Assembly (NCBI GenBank): GCA_003486675.1
Contig: DNGG01000225.1
Coordinates: 375 to 12,928 of the forward strand
Origin: Cyanobacteria bacterium UBA11372
Lineage (GTDB): Bacteria > Cyanobacteriota > Cyanobacteriia > Cyanobacteriales > Aerosakkonemataceae
Reading direction: 5' to 3'
Length of the DNA stretch: 12,554 nucleotides
The notes below the pieces were generated by a model, which was not told the DNA's origin, ran no database searches, and saw nothing but the letters and a program-made list of their open reading frames with translations. How positions within the stretch are numbered: position 1 is the stretch's first letter; each line of letters starts with the position of its first letter. Below are positions 1 to 5,704 of this stretch, in pieces. The position numbers and the translations under genes were made by a program.

Positions 1-554
1 GGTAAAGTGACTTTTTCCCCGCGTTTGAGTTGACCATAAATCGGGCCGGGAGGAATTCCCATCCCGGCGGCTTTTTCCACATTAAACCGTCCGGGTCGGT
101 CTTTTTCTACAATGCGATACCCAAAGGAGGTGACGCGGTGCTTTAAGTTACCGCAGATGACCGTATATTCCTCATCTTCGTAAACTACCCCAGGTTTAAC
201 CGTGTACACCTTAAGCGGGTAAGAAAGATGGGTATAAGAATAGCGCTGACAAGCTTGCAGGTATTCGTTTAGACCGGGTGGGCCGTAAATATCAATGCGG
301 TTGGGATTGCCAGCTAAACCGTAGCTTGCCAACAGCCCCATCAAACCAAAAATATGGTCGCCATGCAGGTGAGTGATAAAAATGCGACGTAGCTGGCTAA
401 TTTTAAGGTCGCTGCGGAGGATTTGATGCTGAGTGCCTTCACCGCAATCAAACAGCCAAAATTCTGCCCGCTGGGGCAGGCGCAAACCGACGGCGGAAAC
501 ATTACGCGATCGCGTCGGTACACCGGAGCTTGTGCCTAAAAACGTGATCTGCAC
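1..554 (-). CDS. rnz: Ribonuclease Z (tRNA 3'-processing endonuclease), N-terminal part
   Basis: Metallo-beta-lactamase-fold endonuclease that removes 3' trailers from tRNA precursors in the cytoplasm. About 184 codons are present; the C-terminus lies beyond the left edge. The start is a GTG at 552-554, giving VQITFLGTSSGVPTRSRN, the usual N-terminus of cyanobacterial RNase Z, with a GAGG-like ribosome binding site about 12 nt upstream. Visible motifs are FDCGEGTQHQ (residues 35-44) and the zinc-binding HxHxDH motif THLHGDH (His62, His64, Asp66, His67), followed by GLMGLLASYGLAG and the conserved EKDRPGRFNVEKA segment. No frame break is seen. The gene is read away from the accessory genes to its right and looks like a housekeeping boundary for that block. 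Confidence 0.95.
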   Translation of the reverse strand, partial: MQITFLGTSSGVPTRSRNVSAVGLRLPQRAEFWLFDCGEGTQHQILRSDLKISQLRRIFITHLHGDHIFGLMGLLASYGLAGNPNRIDIYGPPGLNEYLQACQRYSYTHLSYPLKVYTVKPGVVYEDEEYTVICGNLKHRVTSFGYRIVEKDRPGRFNVEKAAGMGIPPGPIYGQLKRGEKVTL

Positions 555-638
555 TACGCTAGCTCAACCTCTATCTCTCTATTGACATTTTGACATACTG
601 GTGTTCGATTTGTTGGGAATACTTTATCAATGGTGAAT

Positions 639-881
639 TTAGGAGCGATCGCGCACATCTCCCCAAATCCGAGCGGGATTTAAACCTAGTTGATCGAGTT
701 GATATTTTTTTCGGAATTCATCAAGTGATTCACCAAAACTGAGTTCCGAGTTTTTCATCTGTTTGCGATGCTGAATGTATTCGCGCAAGGCAATTTCAAC
801 TAAAGTTTCTATTGCGGTTTCACCCGTCAGTTCGAGCGCTTCTTGCAGTAGTGCCGTATCCACATTCAGGCTAGTCACCAT
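639..881 (-). CDS. VapB-family antitoxin, apparently orphan
   Basis: 80-residue protein. Residues 1-40 resemble the VapB/DUF2191 type II antitoxin family: MVTSLNVDTALLQEALEL, then a helix with TLVEIALREYIQHRKQ, the ribbon-helix-helix-like DNA-binding part. The acidic C-terminal part ends in DVRDRS. Many VapB antitoxins continue past RDRS with a PGREV-like tail, so the protein may be slightly shortened, although the reading frame is clean. The start ATG at 879-881 is preceded by GAGAAAGAAG as a ribosome binding site and by a TATAAT box. A PIN-domain toxin gene would be expected just downstream on the same strand, but only about 85 nt separate the stop from rnz, so no partner is present. It may act in trans, be an addiction-neutralising leftover, or be decaying. 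Confidence 0.75.
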   Translation of the reverse strand: MVTSLNVDTALLQEALELTGETAIETLVEIALREYIQHRKQMKNSELSFGESLDEFRKKYQLDQLGLNPARIWGDVRDRS

Positions 882-908
882 TGGCTTCTTTCTCTCAACT
901 GTTTTGCT

Positions 909-914
909 ATTATA
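909..914 (-). promoter_or_regulatory. Candidate -10 box of the VapB-like antitoxin gene
   Basis: Reading the minus strand, a perfect TATAAT lies inside the palindrome GCTATAATAGC (906-916), 27 nt before the ATG at 881. No good -35 box is seen at 16-18 nt. The small palindrome over the -10 box could be an autoregulatory operator, as is usual for antitoxins; that part is inference. Confidence 0.45.
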
Positions 915-951
915 GCTTTTTAGATTGAAATGTTGTTGGTGACAAGAAGGT

Positions 952-1233
952 TTAAGCGATCGCCAGTTCTGTGAAAGGATTAGTTAACTCGTGATGCAGG
1001 ACTAGAAAATCTTCTATTTTTAAGATTGCCATTGCATATTCACAACCTTCAGAATCAGAAAACTCAATCAGATAAGAGAGTTGATCGTCTGAAGAATAAA
1101 TTTCCACGATCGTCCCAACTAGACCAATTGGTAAAGCATCAACTGTAACGAAGTCAGCTTCAATTAACTTCAGTTGATTGGTGGGAATGGGTTTAAGAAG
1201 GGCGATCTGATCGAATAGTTTGGCTGAGTTCAT
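952..1233 (-). CDS. DUF4926 domain protein, second gene of a two-gene module
   Basis: 93-residue protein that resembles DUF4926 small beta-rich proteins: KLFDQIALLKPIP near the N-terminus, then GLVGTIVEIYSSDDQLSYLIEFSDSEGCEYAMAILK split over a GTIVE strand and a YLIEF strand, and a terminal EDFLVLH. The start ATG (1231-1233) overlaps the TGA of the upstream DUF6883 gene as ATGA, so the two are translationally coupled. No biochemical function is known to me for DUF4926. Small size, strict pairing and position in a TA-rich block suggest that it could be the neutralising partner of DUF6883; this is inference. There is no signal peptide or membrane segment. Confidence 0.8.
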   Translation of the reverse strand: MNSAKLFDQIALLKPIPTNQLKLIEADFVTVDALPIGLVGTIVEIYSSDDQLSYLIEFSDSEGCEYAMAILKIEDFLVLHHELTNPFTELAIA

Positions 1234-1565
1234 GAGCGTTTGATAAATGCGGTAATGAGACGCGGACAGTTGGTATCTGGGGTGATTTCCCAGGTAGTGC
1301 GGAGTTGGATGCTTTCAGTATCGGGTATTTCCCAGTCTACTTTGAAGATTTGCCCAAATGGGGTATCTTCTTGTTGCACGACTTCACCTTCAATAGCAGC
1401 TTGTTGGATCAGAGAGATTAAGCGATCGAGGGTTTCGAGGGTAATGCCTAATTTGTTTTGAAACACTCTGGCTTTATGTTTGCCGCTGGCGTGGTTGGGA
1501 TTGAGGCAGTATTGAGTCAGTTTTTCGATCGGGATTGTCGCTTGTTCTCCGTTGGGAAGTTTCAT
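1230..1565 (-). CDS. DUF6883 domain protein, first gene of a two-gene module
   Basis: 111-residue protein resembling the DUF6883 family. Family-like signature: LPNGEQATIPIEKLTQYCLN, then NHASGKHKARVF (His25, Gly28, His30, Lys31), a helical middle section, and an end with TTWEI and CPRLITAFI (Pro101, Arg102, Leu103). The ATG at 1563-1565 is preferred because family members begin close to the LPN segment. An in-frame TTG at 1628 would add 21 residues, and neither start has a clear ribosome binding site. The gene overlaps DUF4926 by 4 nt and is divergent from the DUF433 gene. The conserved His/Lys cluster could be a catalytic or nucleic-acid-binding site, which would make this the toxin-like partner, but no activity is established. 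Soluble, cytoplasmic. Confidence 0.78.
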   Translation of the reverse strand: MKLPNGEQATIPIEKLTQYCLNPNHASGKHKARVFQNKLGITLETLDRLISLIQQAAIEGEVVQQEDTPFGQIFKVDWEIPDTESIQLRTTWEITPDTNCPRLITAFIKRS

Positions 1566-1633
1566 CGATAAATATCTGATTTTTTCGATCTTAATATACG
1601 CGATCGCGACCCTATCCCACTTCCCCAAATATT

Positions 1634-1683
1634 TGTCACAATAAACACATCACCACCGAGTTAGAAAAGGCATGACGGCTATG
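1634..1683 (+). promoter_or_regulatory. Upstream element of the DUF433 gene, shared with the LRR gene
   Basis: TGTCACAATA at 1634-1643 is followed by ACA, CATCACCACCGAG and a start codon in the context ATGACG, 38 nt after the start of the element. The same arrangement occurs before the LRR gene at 2753-2800 with 39 nt spacing. It probably carries the promoter and translation signals for the gene. It also forms part of the spacer with the divergent DUF6883 gene. Confidence 0.5.
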
Positions 1684-1917
1684 AATGTTCAGAGTACCCC
1701 CGGAGTATGTGGAGGAAATGCCCGGATTCGCAACACCCGCATTGCTGTGTGGACGTTGGTTTCTTTTCGCCAACAAGGGGCAGATGAGGCTGAGTTACTG
1801 AAGAATTTTCCAGGTTTGTCTCGTGAAGATTTAGAGAATGCTTGGAGTTATTACAATCGCCATAGCCAAGAAATTGATTTGGCGATCGCTTCTAATCAAA
1901 CCGATGAAGATAACTAA
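1672..1917 (+). CDS. DUF433 family protein, antitoxin-like, without its usual partner
   Basis: 81-residue protein of the DUF433 family. The typical features are STPGVCGGNARIRNTRI near the N-terminus (a GG-x-ARIRxTRI signature), VWTLVSFRQQGADEAELL, and the helical segment FPGLSREDLENAWSYY. DUF433 has a winged-helix-like DNA-binding fold and usually sits directly before a DUF5615 PIN-like nuclease, acting as antitoxin and repressor. Here no DUF5615 gene follows; the next sequence is a remnant of a UPF0175 gene and then an intact UPF0175/DUF3368 pair. Start: ATG at 1672, or ATG at 1681, which has AAAAGG 10 nt upstream and so has the better ribosome binding site. The upstream element is shared with the LRR gene. 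Confidence 0.82.
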   Translation: MTAMNVQSTPGVCGGNARIRNTRIAVWTLVSFRQQGADEAELLKNFPGLSREDLENAWSYYNRHSQEIDLAIASNQTDEDN

Positions 1918-1931
1918 ACAATTCATCTGGT

Positions 1932-1967
1932 GTTGCGATGATGCAAAAGATAGGCTATTTGCGCTAA
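1932..1967 (+). pseudogene. Remnant of a UPF0175 gene (3' end only)
   Basis: Positions 1932-1961 match 2218-2247, the 3' end of the intact UPF0175 gene, at 27 of 30 bases. In frame the remnant reads VAMMQKIGYLR and then TAA, against VAMMQEIGYL and TGA in the intact copy. Nothing similar is seen further upstream, because the DUF433 stop is only 14 nt away. The simplest reading is that another UPF0175 copy once stood here and was deleted, or that a module was inserted at or duplicated from this end. Confidence 0.7.
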
Positions 1968-1991
1968 AATTGAGCCAAAACAAAAGATTAT

Positions 1992-1998
1992 GGAGGGG
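1992..1998 (+). promoter_or_regulatory. Ribosome binding site fixing the UPF0175 start
   Basis: GGAGGGG lies 6 nt before the ATG at 2005. An earlier in-frame ATG at 1990 would put this Shine-Dalgarno sequence inside the coding region, so 2005 is the better start. Confidence 0.75.
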
Positions 1999-2004
1999 AA
2001 ATAT

Positions 2005-2250
2005 ATGGCTGTTTTAATTCCAGATGAAGTGCTTAACGCTGCTAAAATTTCCGATGCGGAGATGTTGCAAGAGATTGCAATTTTGCTGTTTCAGCAGGAA
2101 AGATTGACTCTAGCACAAGCAAGTCGATTGGCGAATATGCCACGTTTGCAATTTCAAAAATTGTTAGCAAGTCGTCAGATTCCCGTGCATTATGATGTGC
2201 CAGAATTAGAAGCAGAGGTGGCGATGATGCAGGAGATAGGCTATTTGTGA
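2005..2250 (+). CDS. UPF0175 family antitoxin
   Basis: 81-residue protein of the UPF0175 family, small helix-turn-helix proteins encoded next to DUF3368 PIN-like genes and regarded as their antitoxins. Recognisable parts are MAVLIPDEVLNAAKIS, the helical EIAILLFQQERLTLAQASRLA (HTH region, about residues 25-50, given here as the span QERLTLAQASRLANM), the strand QFQKLLASRQIPVHYD, and a C-terminal helix ending in MMQEIGYL. The start at 2005 is set by the strong GGAGGGG six bases upstream. Its stop overlaps the GTG start of the DUF3368 gene (GTGA), so both are made from one message. The 3' end is duplicated as a remnant at 1932-1967. Probably a DNA-binding autorepressor and toxin neutraliser, by family analogy. 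Confidence 0.88.
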   Translation: MAVLIPDEVLNAAKISDAEMLQEIAILLFQQERLTLAQASRLANMPRLQFQKLLASRQIPVHYDVPELEAEVAMMQEIGYL

Positions 2251-2726
2251 CATTTGTAAGCGATACGTCACCAATTACGAATTTAGCAGCGATCGCGCAG
2301 CTAGATCTACTACACCAACTGTACGGCACAATTTTGATTCCAGAGGCAGTGTATGAAGAACTGACAAGATTTAATGTGCCTGGATCTGTGGAAGTGCAAA
2401 CCCTCAGTTGGATAGAAACTGTAACGGTAGTGAATACAAAATTAGTCGTTCAATTAGAATTGGAACTCGATCCAGGTGAAGCATCGGCTATTGCGCTTGC
2501 TGTTGAACGACAGGCAACATTGCTGATGCTAGATGAGCGTAGGGGTGTCCAGGTAGCTACACGCTATGGCTTACGGGTGCAGGGTGTTTTGGGTGTTTTA
2601 CTCCGCGCAAAAGCTCAGGGAATGATTCCATTGGTGCGTCCTTTGTTGGATTCTTTAGTCAATGATGCAGGTTTCTGGATGACCAACAATCTTTACCAAC
2701 GTATTTTACAGATTGCCCAAGAATAA
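2247..2726 (+). CDS. DUF3368 PIN-like toxin (putative ribonuclease)
   Basis: 159-residue protein of the DUF3368 family, related to PIN-domain endoribonucleases. Acidic residues expected for a metal-dependent PIN site are visible: Asp6 in VSDTSPITNL, Glu78 in DPGEASAIALA and Asp96 in LMLDERRGVQVA. The C-terminal GLRVQGVLGVLLRAKAQG segment is also typical of the family. Start is GTG at 2247, overlapping the UPF0175 stop by four bases, so antitoxin comes first and toxin second. Length and catalytic residues look complete, so this is the one apparently intact classical TA pair in the block. Likely action is RNA cleavage when free of its antitoxin; the specific target is unknown. Confidence 0.88.
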   Translation: MTFVSDTSPITNLAAIAQLDLLHQLYGTILIPEAVYEELTRFNVPGSVEVQTLSWIETVTVVNTKLVVQLELELDPGEASAIALAVERQATLLMLDERRGVQVATRYGLRVQGVLGVLLRAKAQGMIPLVRPLLDSLVNDAGFWMTNNLYQRILQIAQE

Positions 2727-2752
2727 CTATTTGCCCATCACTCATTTTTCTC

Positions 2753-2800
2753 TGTCACAATAGACAAAACATCACCGAGATACAATAGGGTATGACGAGA
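2753..2800 (+). promoter_or_regulatory. Upstream element of the LRR gene, shared with the DUF433 gene
   Basis: TGTCACAATAGACA (2753-2766) contains the inverted repeat TGTC-N6-GACA and is followed by CATCACCGAG, TACAAT (2781-2786, a possible -10 box) and ATGACG at 2792. With only five bases between TACAAT and the ATG, the message could be nearly or fully leaderless. No separate Shine-Dalgarno sequence is seen. Confidence 0.5.
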
Positions 2801-3511
2801 CAGGAGTTGCTGCGGTTAATCGACCAGGCGGCGGATGAACGCTGGACAGAACTAGATTTGGCAGGATGGGAATTGGTAAAGTTGCCGGATGCGATTGGCA
2901 AGTGTACGCAGCTTGAGACGCTAGTGTTGGGAAAATGGGATGAAGAGAAAGAGGAATGGGTGGGGAATCAGCTAACTGAGTTTCCTGATGCAGTTCTTCA
3001 ATTAACAAGTTTAAAAATACTTTCGCTTGCTAGCAATCAGATAACAGAAATCCCGGACGCGATCGCTTCTTTGTCGAATCTGACAGAACTTAACCTCAGT
3101 CGCAATCAGATAACAGAAATCCCGGACGCGATCGCTTCTTTGTCGAATCTGACAGAACTTTACCTCTGGAGGAATCAGATAACAGAAATTCCGGATGCGA
3201 TCGCTTCTTTGTCGAATCTGACAGAACTTAACCTCAGTCGCAATCAGATAACAGAAATCCCGGATGCGATCGCCTCTTTGTCGAATCTGACAGAACTTTC
3301 GCTCGGTCGCAATCAGATAACAGAAATCCCGGATGCGATCGCGCAATTGTCCAATCTGAAATGGCTTGACCTCAATAACAATCAGATAACAGAAATCCCG
3401 GATGCGATCGCGCAATTGTCCAATCTGACATTGCTTGATCTGAGTGACAATCAGATTACACAAATCCCGGATGCGATTCGCAGCATGGAGAAGCTGAATA
3501 AATACTTCTAA
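2792..3511 (+). CDS. Leucine-rich-repeat protein, Roco-type N-terminal region without the Roc-COR part
   Basis: 239-residue cytoplasmic LRR protein. Residues 1-48 (MTRQELLRLIDQAADERW, then a diverged LRR ending LETLVLGK) match the N-terminus usual in cyanobacterial LRR/Roco proteins, including the acidic linker WDEEKEEWVG at 49-58. Seven complete 23-residue LRRs follow (59-219) with the pattern NQITEIPDAI-x-x-LSNLTEL-x-L, and a partial eighth ends abruptly in MEKLNKYF. Repeats 2-5 are almost identical at DNA level, so the array expanded recently. Roco relatives continue with a GTPase (Roc) and COR region, absent here, so this is either a stand-alone LRR adaptor or a truncated gene. Likely role is protein-protein recognition. 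No signal peptide, so not exported. The start context is shared with the DUF433 gene. Confidence 0.85.
   Translation: MTRQELLRLIDQAADERWTELDLAGWELVKLPDAIGKCTQLETLVLGKWDEEKEEWVGNQLTEFPDAVLQLTSLKILSLASNQITEIPDAIASLSNLTELNLSRNQITEIPDAIASLSNLTELYLWRNQITEIPDAIASLSNLTELNLSRNQITEIPDAIASLSNLTELSLGRNQITEIPDAIAQLSNLKWLDLNNNQITEIPDAIAQLSNLTLLDLSDNQITQIPDAIRSMEKLNKYF
3035..3448 (+). repeat. Six tandem 69-bp units coding LRRs 2-7, each with a HIP1-like core
   Basis: Units start at 3035, 3104, 3173, 3242, 3311 and 3380. Each encodes 23 residues and contains GCGATCGC at the codons for the Ala-Ile-Ala of PDAIA. Units 2 and 4 encode identical peptides. The spacing is an exact multiple of three, so unit gain or loss keeps the frame. 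Confidence 0.9.
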
Positions 3512-3575
3512 ACCGCGAAAACGCCAAGCTCATAATAACGCCAATACTACCTAACTCCTGCAACTAATCTCATCA

Positions 3576-3830
3576 ATGCGTCAAACCGCCGCCCAATTTC
3601 CCCCAGACGTGCGCGATGAGATAATTATCGATATTGAAGATGTCGAAACCGAAATCCAAAAACCCGAAAATGAACGCAACAAAACCCGCTTAAAGAAACG
3701 CTTAATGGCTATTATTGCCACTGCGATCGCGATCGCTACCCCCATCGCAGGCATGACCGATTTTGCCAACAATGCCATCGATCTGAGCAACAAACTGGGT
3801 ATCGAAATCTCGCTACCATCGGCAAAGTAA
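3576..3830 (+). CDS. Small membrane-anchored protein, probable 3' fragment of a larger gene
   Basis: 84 residues: a charged acidic/basic helix (VRDEIIIDIEDVETEIQKP, then ENERNKTRLKKR), a hydrophobic segment around residues 43-60 (LMAIIATAIAIATPIAG) and a short tail TDFANNAIDLSNKLGIEI. I do not assign a named family. It reminds me of membrane-anchored C-terminal tails of cyanobacterial multidomain signalling proteins; that is recollection, not a search result. The frame is open upstream to 3555 and reads LLQLISSMRQTAAQFPPD, continuous in character with what follows, and no ribosome binding site precedes the ATG. Together with the abrupt end of the LRR gene 64 bp upstream (in another frame), this suggests the end of a gene whose middle has been lost. 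Confidence 0.5.
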   Translation: MRQTAAQFPPDVRDEIIIDIEDVETEIQKPENERNKTRLKKRLMAIIATAIAIATPIAGMTDFANNAIDLSNKLGIEISLPSAK

Positions 3831-3849
3831 AATATTCAAGATTCTGGTA

Positions 3850-4082
3850 GGGGCACGGCATCGATCGACTTTGCCCCTAACGCGAAGGTTTTTTGCTGCC
3901 GTGCCCAATCAACCAGGTAAGGCATTAATCAGCTTTGCCTCTTGCGATCGGGTTTTCTGCCGCCGTGCCTTTACGGCGTTGCGATCGCTGAATCATCATC
4001 TCAAAATCGATCGTCGGGGCACGGCATCAATCGGCTTGGTTGTTAAATCAAAAGCTTTCTGCTGCCGTGCCCAATCAACCAG
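3850..4082 (+). repeat. Two copies of a 67-nt repeat with internal inverted arms
   Basis: Copies at 3850-3916 and 4016-4082 are both exactly 67 nt. Each begins GGGGCACGGCATC and ends TGCCGTGCCCAATCAACCAG; the arms GGGCACGGCA and TGCCGTGCCC (3851-3860/3897-3906 and 4017-4026/4063-4072) are perfect inverted repeats, while the loop sequence has diverged. Degenerate relatives lie between and after them (GGTTTTCTGCCGCCGTGCC near 3951-3969; GCGAAGGTTTTCTGCC near 4098-4113). No open frame here looks like a real gene. Confidence 0.75.
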
Positions 4083-4386
4083 ACACGGTATTTAATGCGA
4101 AGGTTTTCTGCCACTGCGTTCCTAAAACCCGTCGCGATCGCTCCATCAGCAAAAATTATCGCTATTTCTGTCTTCTGATGGCGCATAGTGCCAATCTCTC
4201 TAGTAAAATTACCTTTGGAGTTTTAGCGATCGCTTGCTCCATAACACACCATAACCTGTTTGTCAACCGTTTAAACTAGCAAAGGTAAGGTTGTAGAACA
4301 AATTCAATGTGATTCCAGAGGTTTGGTCAAAGATGGTAGCCGCACGTTTGTTATTCTCGCTTTTATCCACAAGACGGCAGGAATCG
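4083..4386. other. Gene-free spacer before the SpoIID-like gene
   Basis: Apart from a degenerate piece of the 67-nt repeat at its left end and two HIP1 sites, I see no gene, RNA or clear promoter. Open frames here are short and of unnatural composition. In-frame start codons GTG 4309 and ATG 4333 precede the chosen start of the next gene. Confidence 0.5.
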
Positions 4387-5505
4387 ATGCCGGGAATAGG
4401 AGGCAAGCTAGCGATCGCATTCCTATTCTGGATGGCAGCGATCGCCCCGGCAAAGGCAGCTTTGGAACTGCGCGTCGCGATTAAAGAGGGCGTCAACCAA
4501 GTCCAAGTGGGCAGTTCCACCAAAGCTATCATCCGCGATGGAGTGGGTAGACCCTTGGGAGAAATTGCGGGAATGAATTCGTTTAACGCTTCCTTCAACG
4601 GTGGTGGCGTTGCGATCGATAGATGGCGTTCGGGGGCAGTTTGGCTCGAACCGACGAATAACGGCTATGTTTGGATTGGCGATAAATGGTATCGAGGCCG
4701 CACCCTGGTAGTCCCCAGCAGTAAAGGCTTAACCGCCGTCAACTATGTGGATTTAGAACAATACCTCTACAGCGTGTTGGGTGGCGAAGTATACAACAGT
4801 TGGCCCGTAGAAACCCTCAAAGCTCAAGCTGTTGCCGCGCGCACCTACGCTCTGTACCAGCGCCAAACCAGAGGAAATACGATTTACGATGTGGGCAATA
4901 CGATCGCTTGGCAAGTTTACAAGGGCATCGAAGATGAAGCTCCCAGTCTTTACGCGCCGGTAAATGCAACGGCGGGTCAAGTAATGGCGCACAACGGCAG
5001 GTTAATTCTGGCAGCTTTCCACGCCTCTTCTGGCGGACATACAGAAAACGTCGAAAACGTCTGGTCAGAACCTCGACCCTACCTGCGGGCGGTGCCGGAC
5101 TTCGACCAGGGAACGCCGAATTTTCAGTGGGTAGAAAGATTCTCGCCTCAAGAACTGGGTCGCCGCATCACCGGGGTAGGGAACGTGGTATCAGTGCTAC
5201 CAGAGCGTATCTCCCCATTTGGGCGCGTATTGAGTATGAAAGTAGTGGGCACGAACGGCAGTCGGGTAGTGACTGGGGCAGCTTTACGCCAAAATCTGGG
5301 ACTAAAAAGCACTTGGTTTAGTATCGCTCCAGAAGGGTCAACCTCGACACCCACGGCGTTTCGCATCGATGGGCGCGGTTTTGGTCACGGACTCGGTTTG
5401 AGTCAGTGGGGCGCTTATAATATGGGGCGTTCTGGTGCTAACTACCAGCAAATTTTGCAGCACTATTACCAGGGGGCGAATTTAGCCAGAATCAAAGTCC
5501 GTTAA
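4387..5505 (+). CDS. SpoIID/LytB-domain secreted protein (putative peptidoglycan hydrolase or amidase enhancer)
   Basis: 372 residues from the ATG at 4387; in-frame GTG 4309 and ATG 4333 would give 398 or 390. The chosen start gives a clean signal peptide, MPGIGGKLAIAFLFWMAAIA then PAKA before ALELRVA. The SpoIID/LytB domain fills about 115-370: TAVNYVDLEQYLYSVLGGE, with Glu134 in the position of the catalytic Glu of SpoIID lytic transglycosylases; WPVETLKAQAVAARTYALYQ; SSGGHTENVENVW; and the C-terminal GRGFGHGLGLSQWGAYNMG with YQQILQHYYQG. It should act in the periplasm on glycan strands. Such proteins are common in non-sporulating cyanobacteria, where the role is wall remodelling rather than sporulation. 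It stands alone, followed by a repeat hairpin. Confidence 0.9.
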   Translation: MPGIGGKLAIAFLFWMAAIAPAKAALELRVAIKEGVNQVQVGSSTKAIIRDGVGRPLGEIAGMNSFNASFNGGGVAIDRWRSGAVWLEPTNNGYVWIGDKWYRGRTLVVPSSKGLTAVNYVDLEQYLYSVLGGEVYNSWPVETLKAQAVAARTYALYQRQTRGNTIYDVGNTIAWQVYKGIEDEAPSLYAPVNATAGQVMAHNGRLILAAFHASSGGHTENVENVWSEPRPYLRAVPDFDQGTPNFQWVERFSPQELGRRITGVGNVVSVLPERISPFGRVLSMKVVGTNGSRVVTGAALRQNLGLKSTWFSIAPEGSTSTPTAFRIDGRGFGHGLGLSQWGAYNMGRSGANYQQILQHYYQGANLARIKVR

Positions 5506-5517
5506 GAAGGCAGAGCG

Positions 5518-5607
5518 GCAGGGGAGCAGAGGAGCAGAGGAGCAGGTGAGATTATGGTTGCAAATTCGCACCGGCACACCTGCCGAAGAAGCCCACCTGC
5601 CCCTCTG
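5518..5607 (+). repeat. 8-bp tandem repeats and hairpin after the SpoIID-like gene
   Basis: Four octamers run from 5518 to 5549: GCAGGGGA, GCAGAGGA twice, GCAGGTGA. CAGAGGAGCAGGTG (5535-5548) pairs with CACCTGCCCCTCTG (5594-5607) at 13 of 14 positions, and the loop holds a further CGGCA/TGCCG hairpin (5572-5585). It could end transcription of the upstream gene, although there is no T tract. An open frame running through it into the next gene is not believed to be coding. Confidence 0.65.
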
Positions 5608-5704
5608 CCTCCTGCCTTTCTTTCCAGTTGTTGCAAACTTCGTATTGGGTAGTGGGTATTGTGTAGTTAGAAACCAAGACCCAGGAATACCTGCTACCTG
5701 CCCT

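Noticed and set aside
3035..3448. Regular repeats considered as a CRISPR array
   Set aside because: The units are in-frame LRR codons without unique spacers.
3011..3463. A 150-codon open frame on the minus strand across the LRR array
   Set aside because: It exists only because the 69-bp units are a multiple of three; it is the antisense shadow of the repeats and has no start signal.
3871..4279. Two plus-strand open frames over the 67-nt repeats
   Set aside because: They are built from repeat sequence, are rich in Cys and Arg in an unnatural way, and have no ribosome binding site.
5546..5704. 53-codon N-terminal extension of the DUF4177-like gene
   Set aside because: It starts within the octamer repeat and crosses the hairpin; the ATG at 5705 leads straight into the conserved core.
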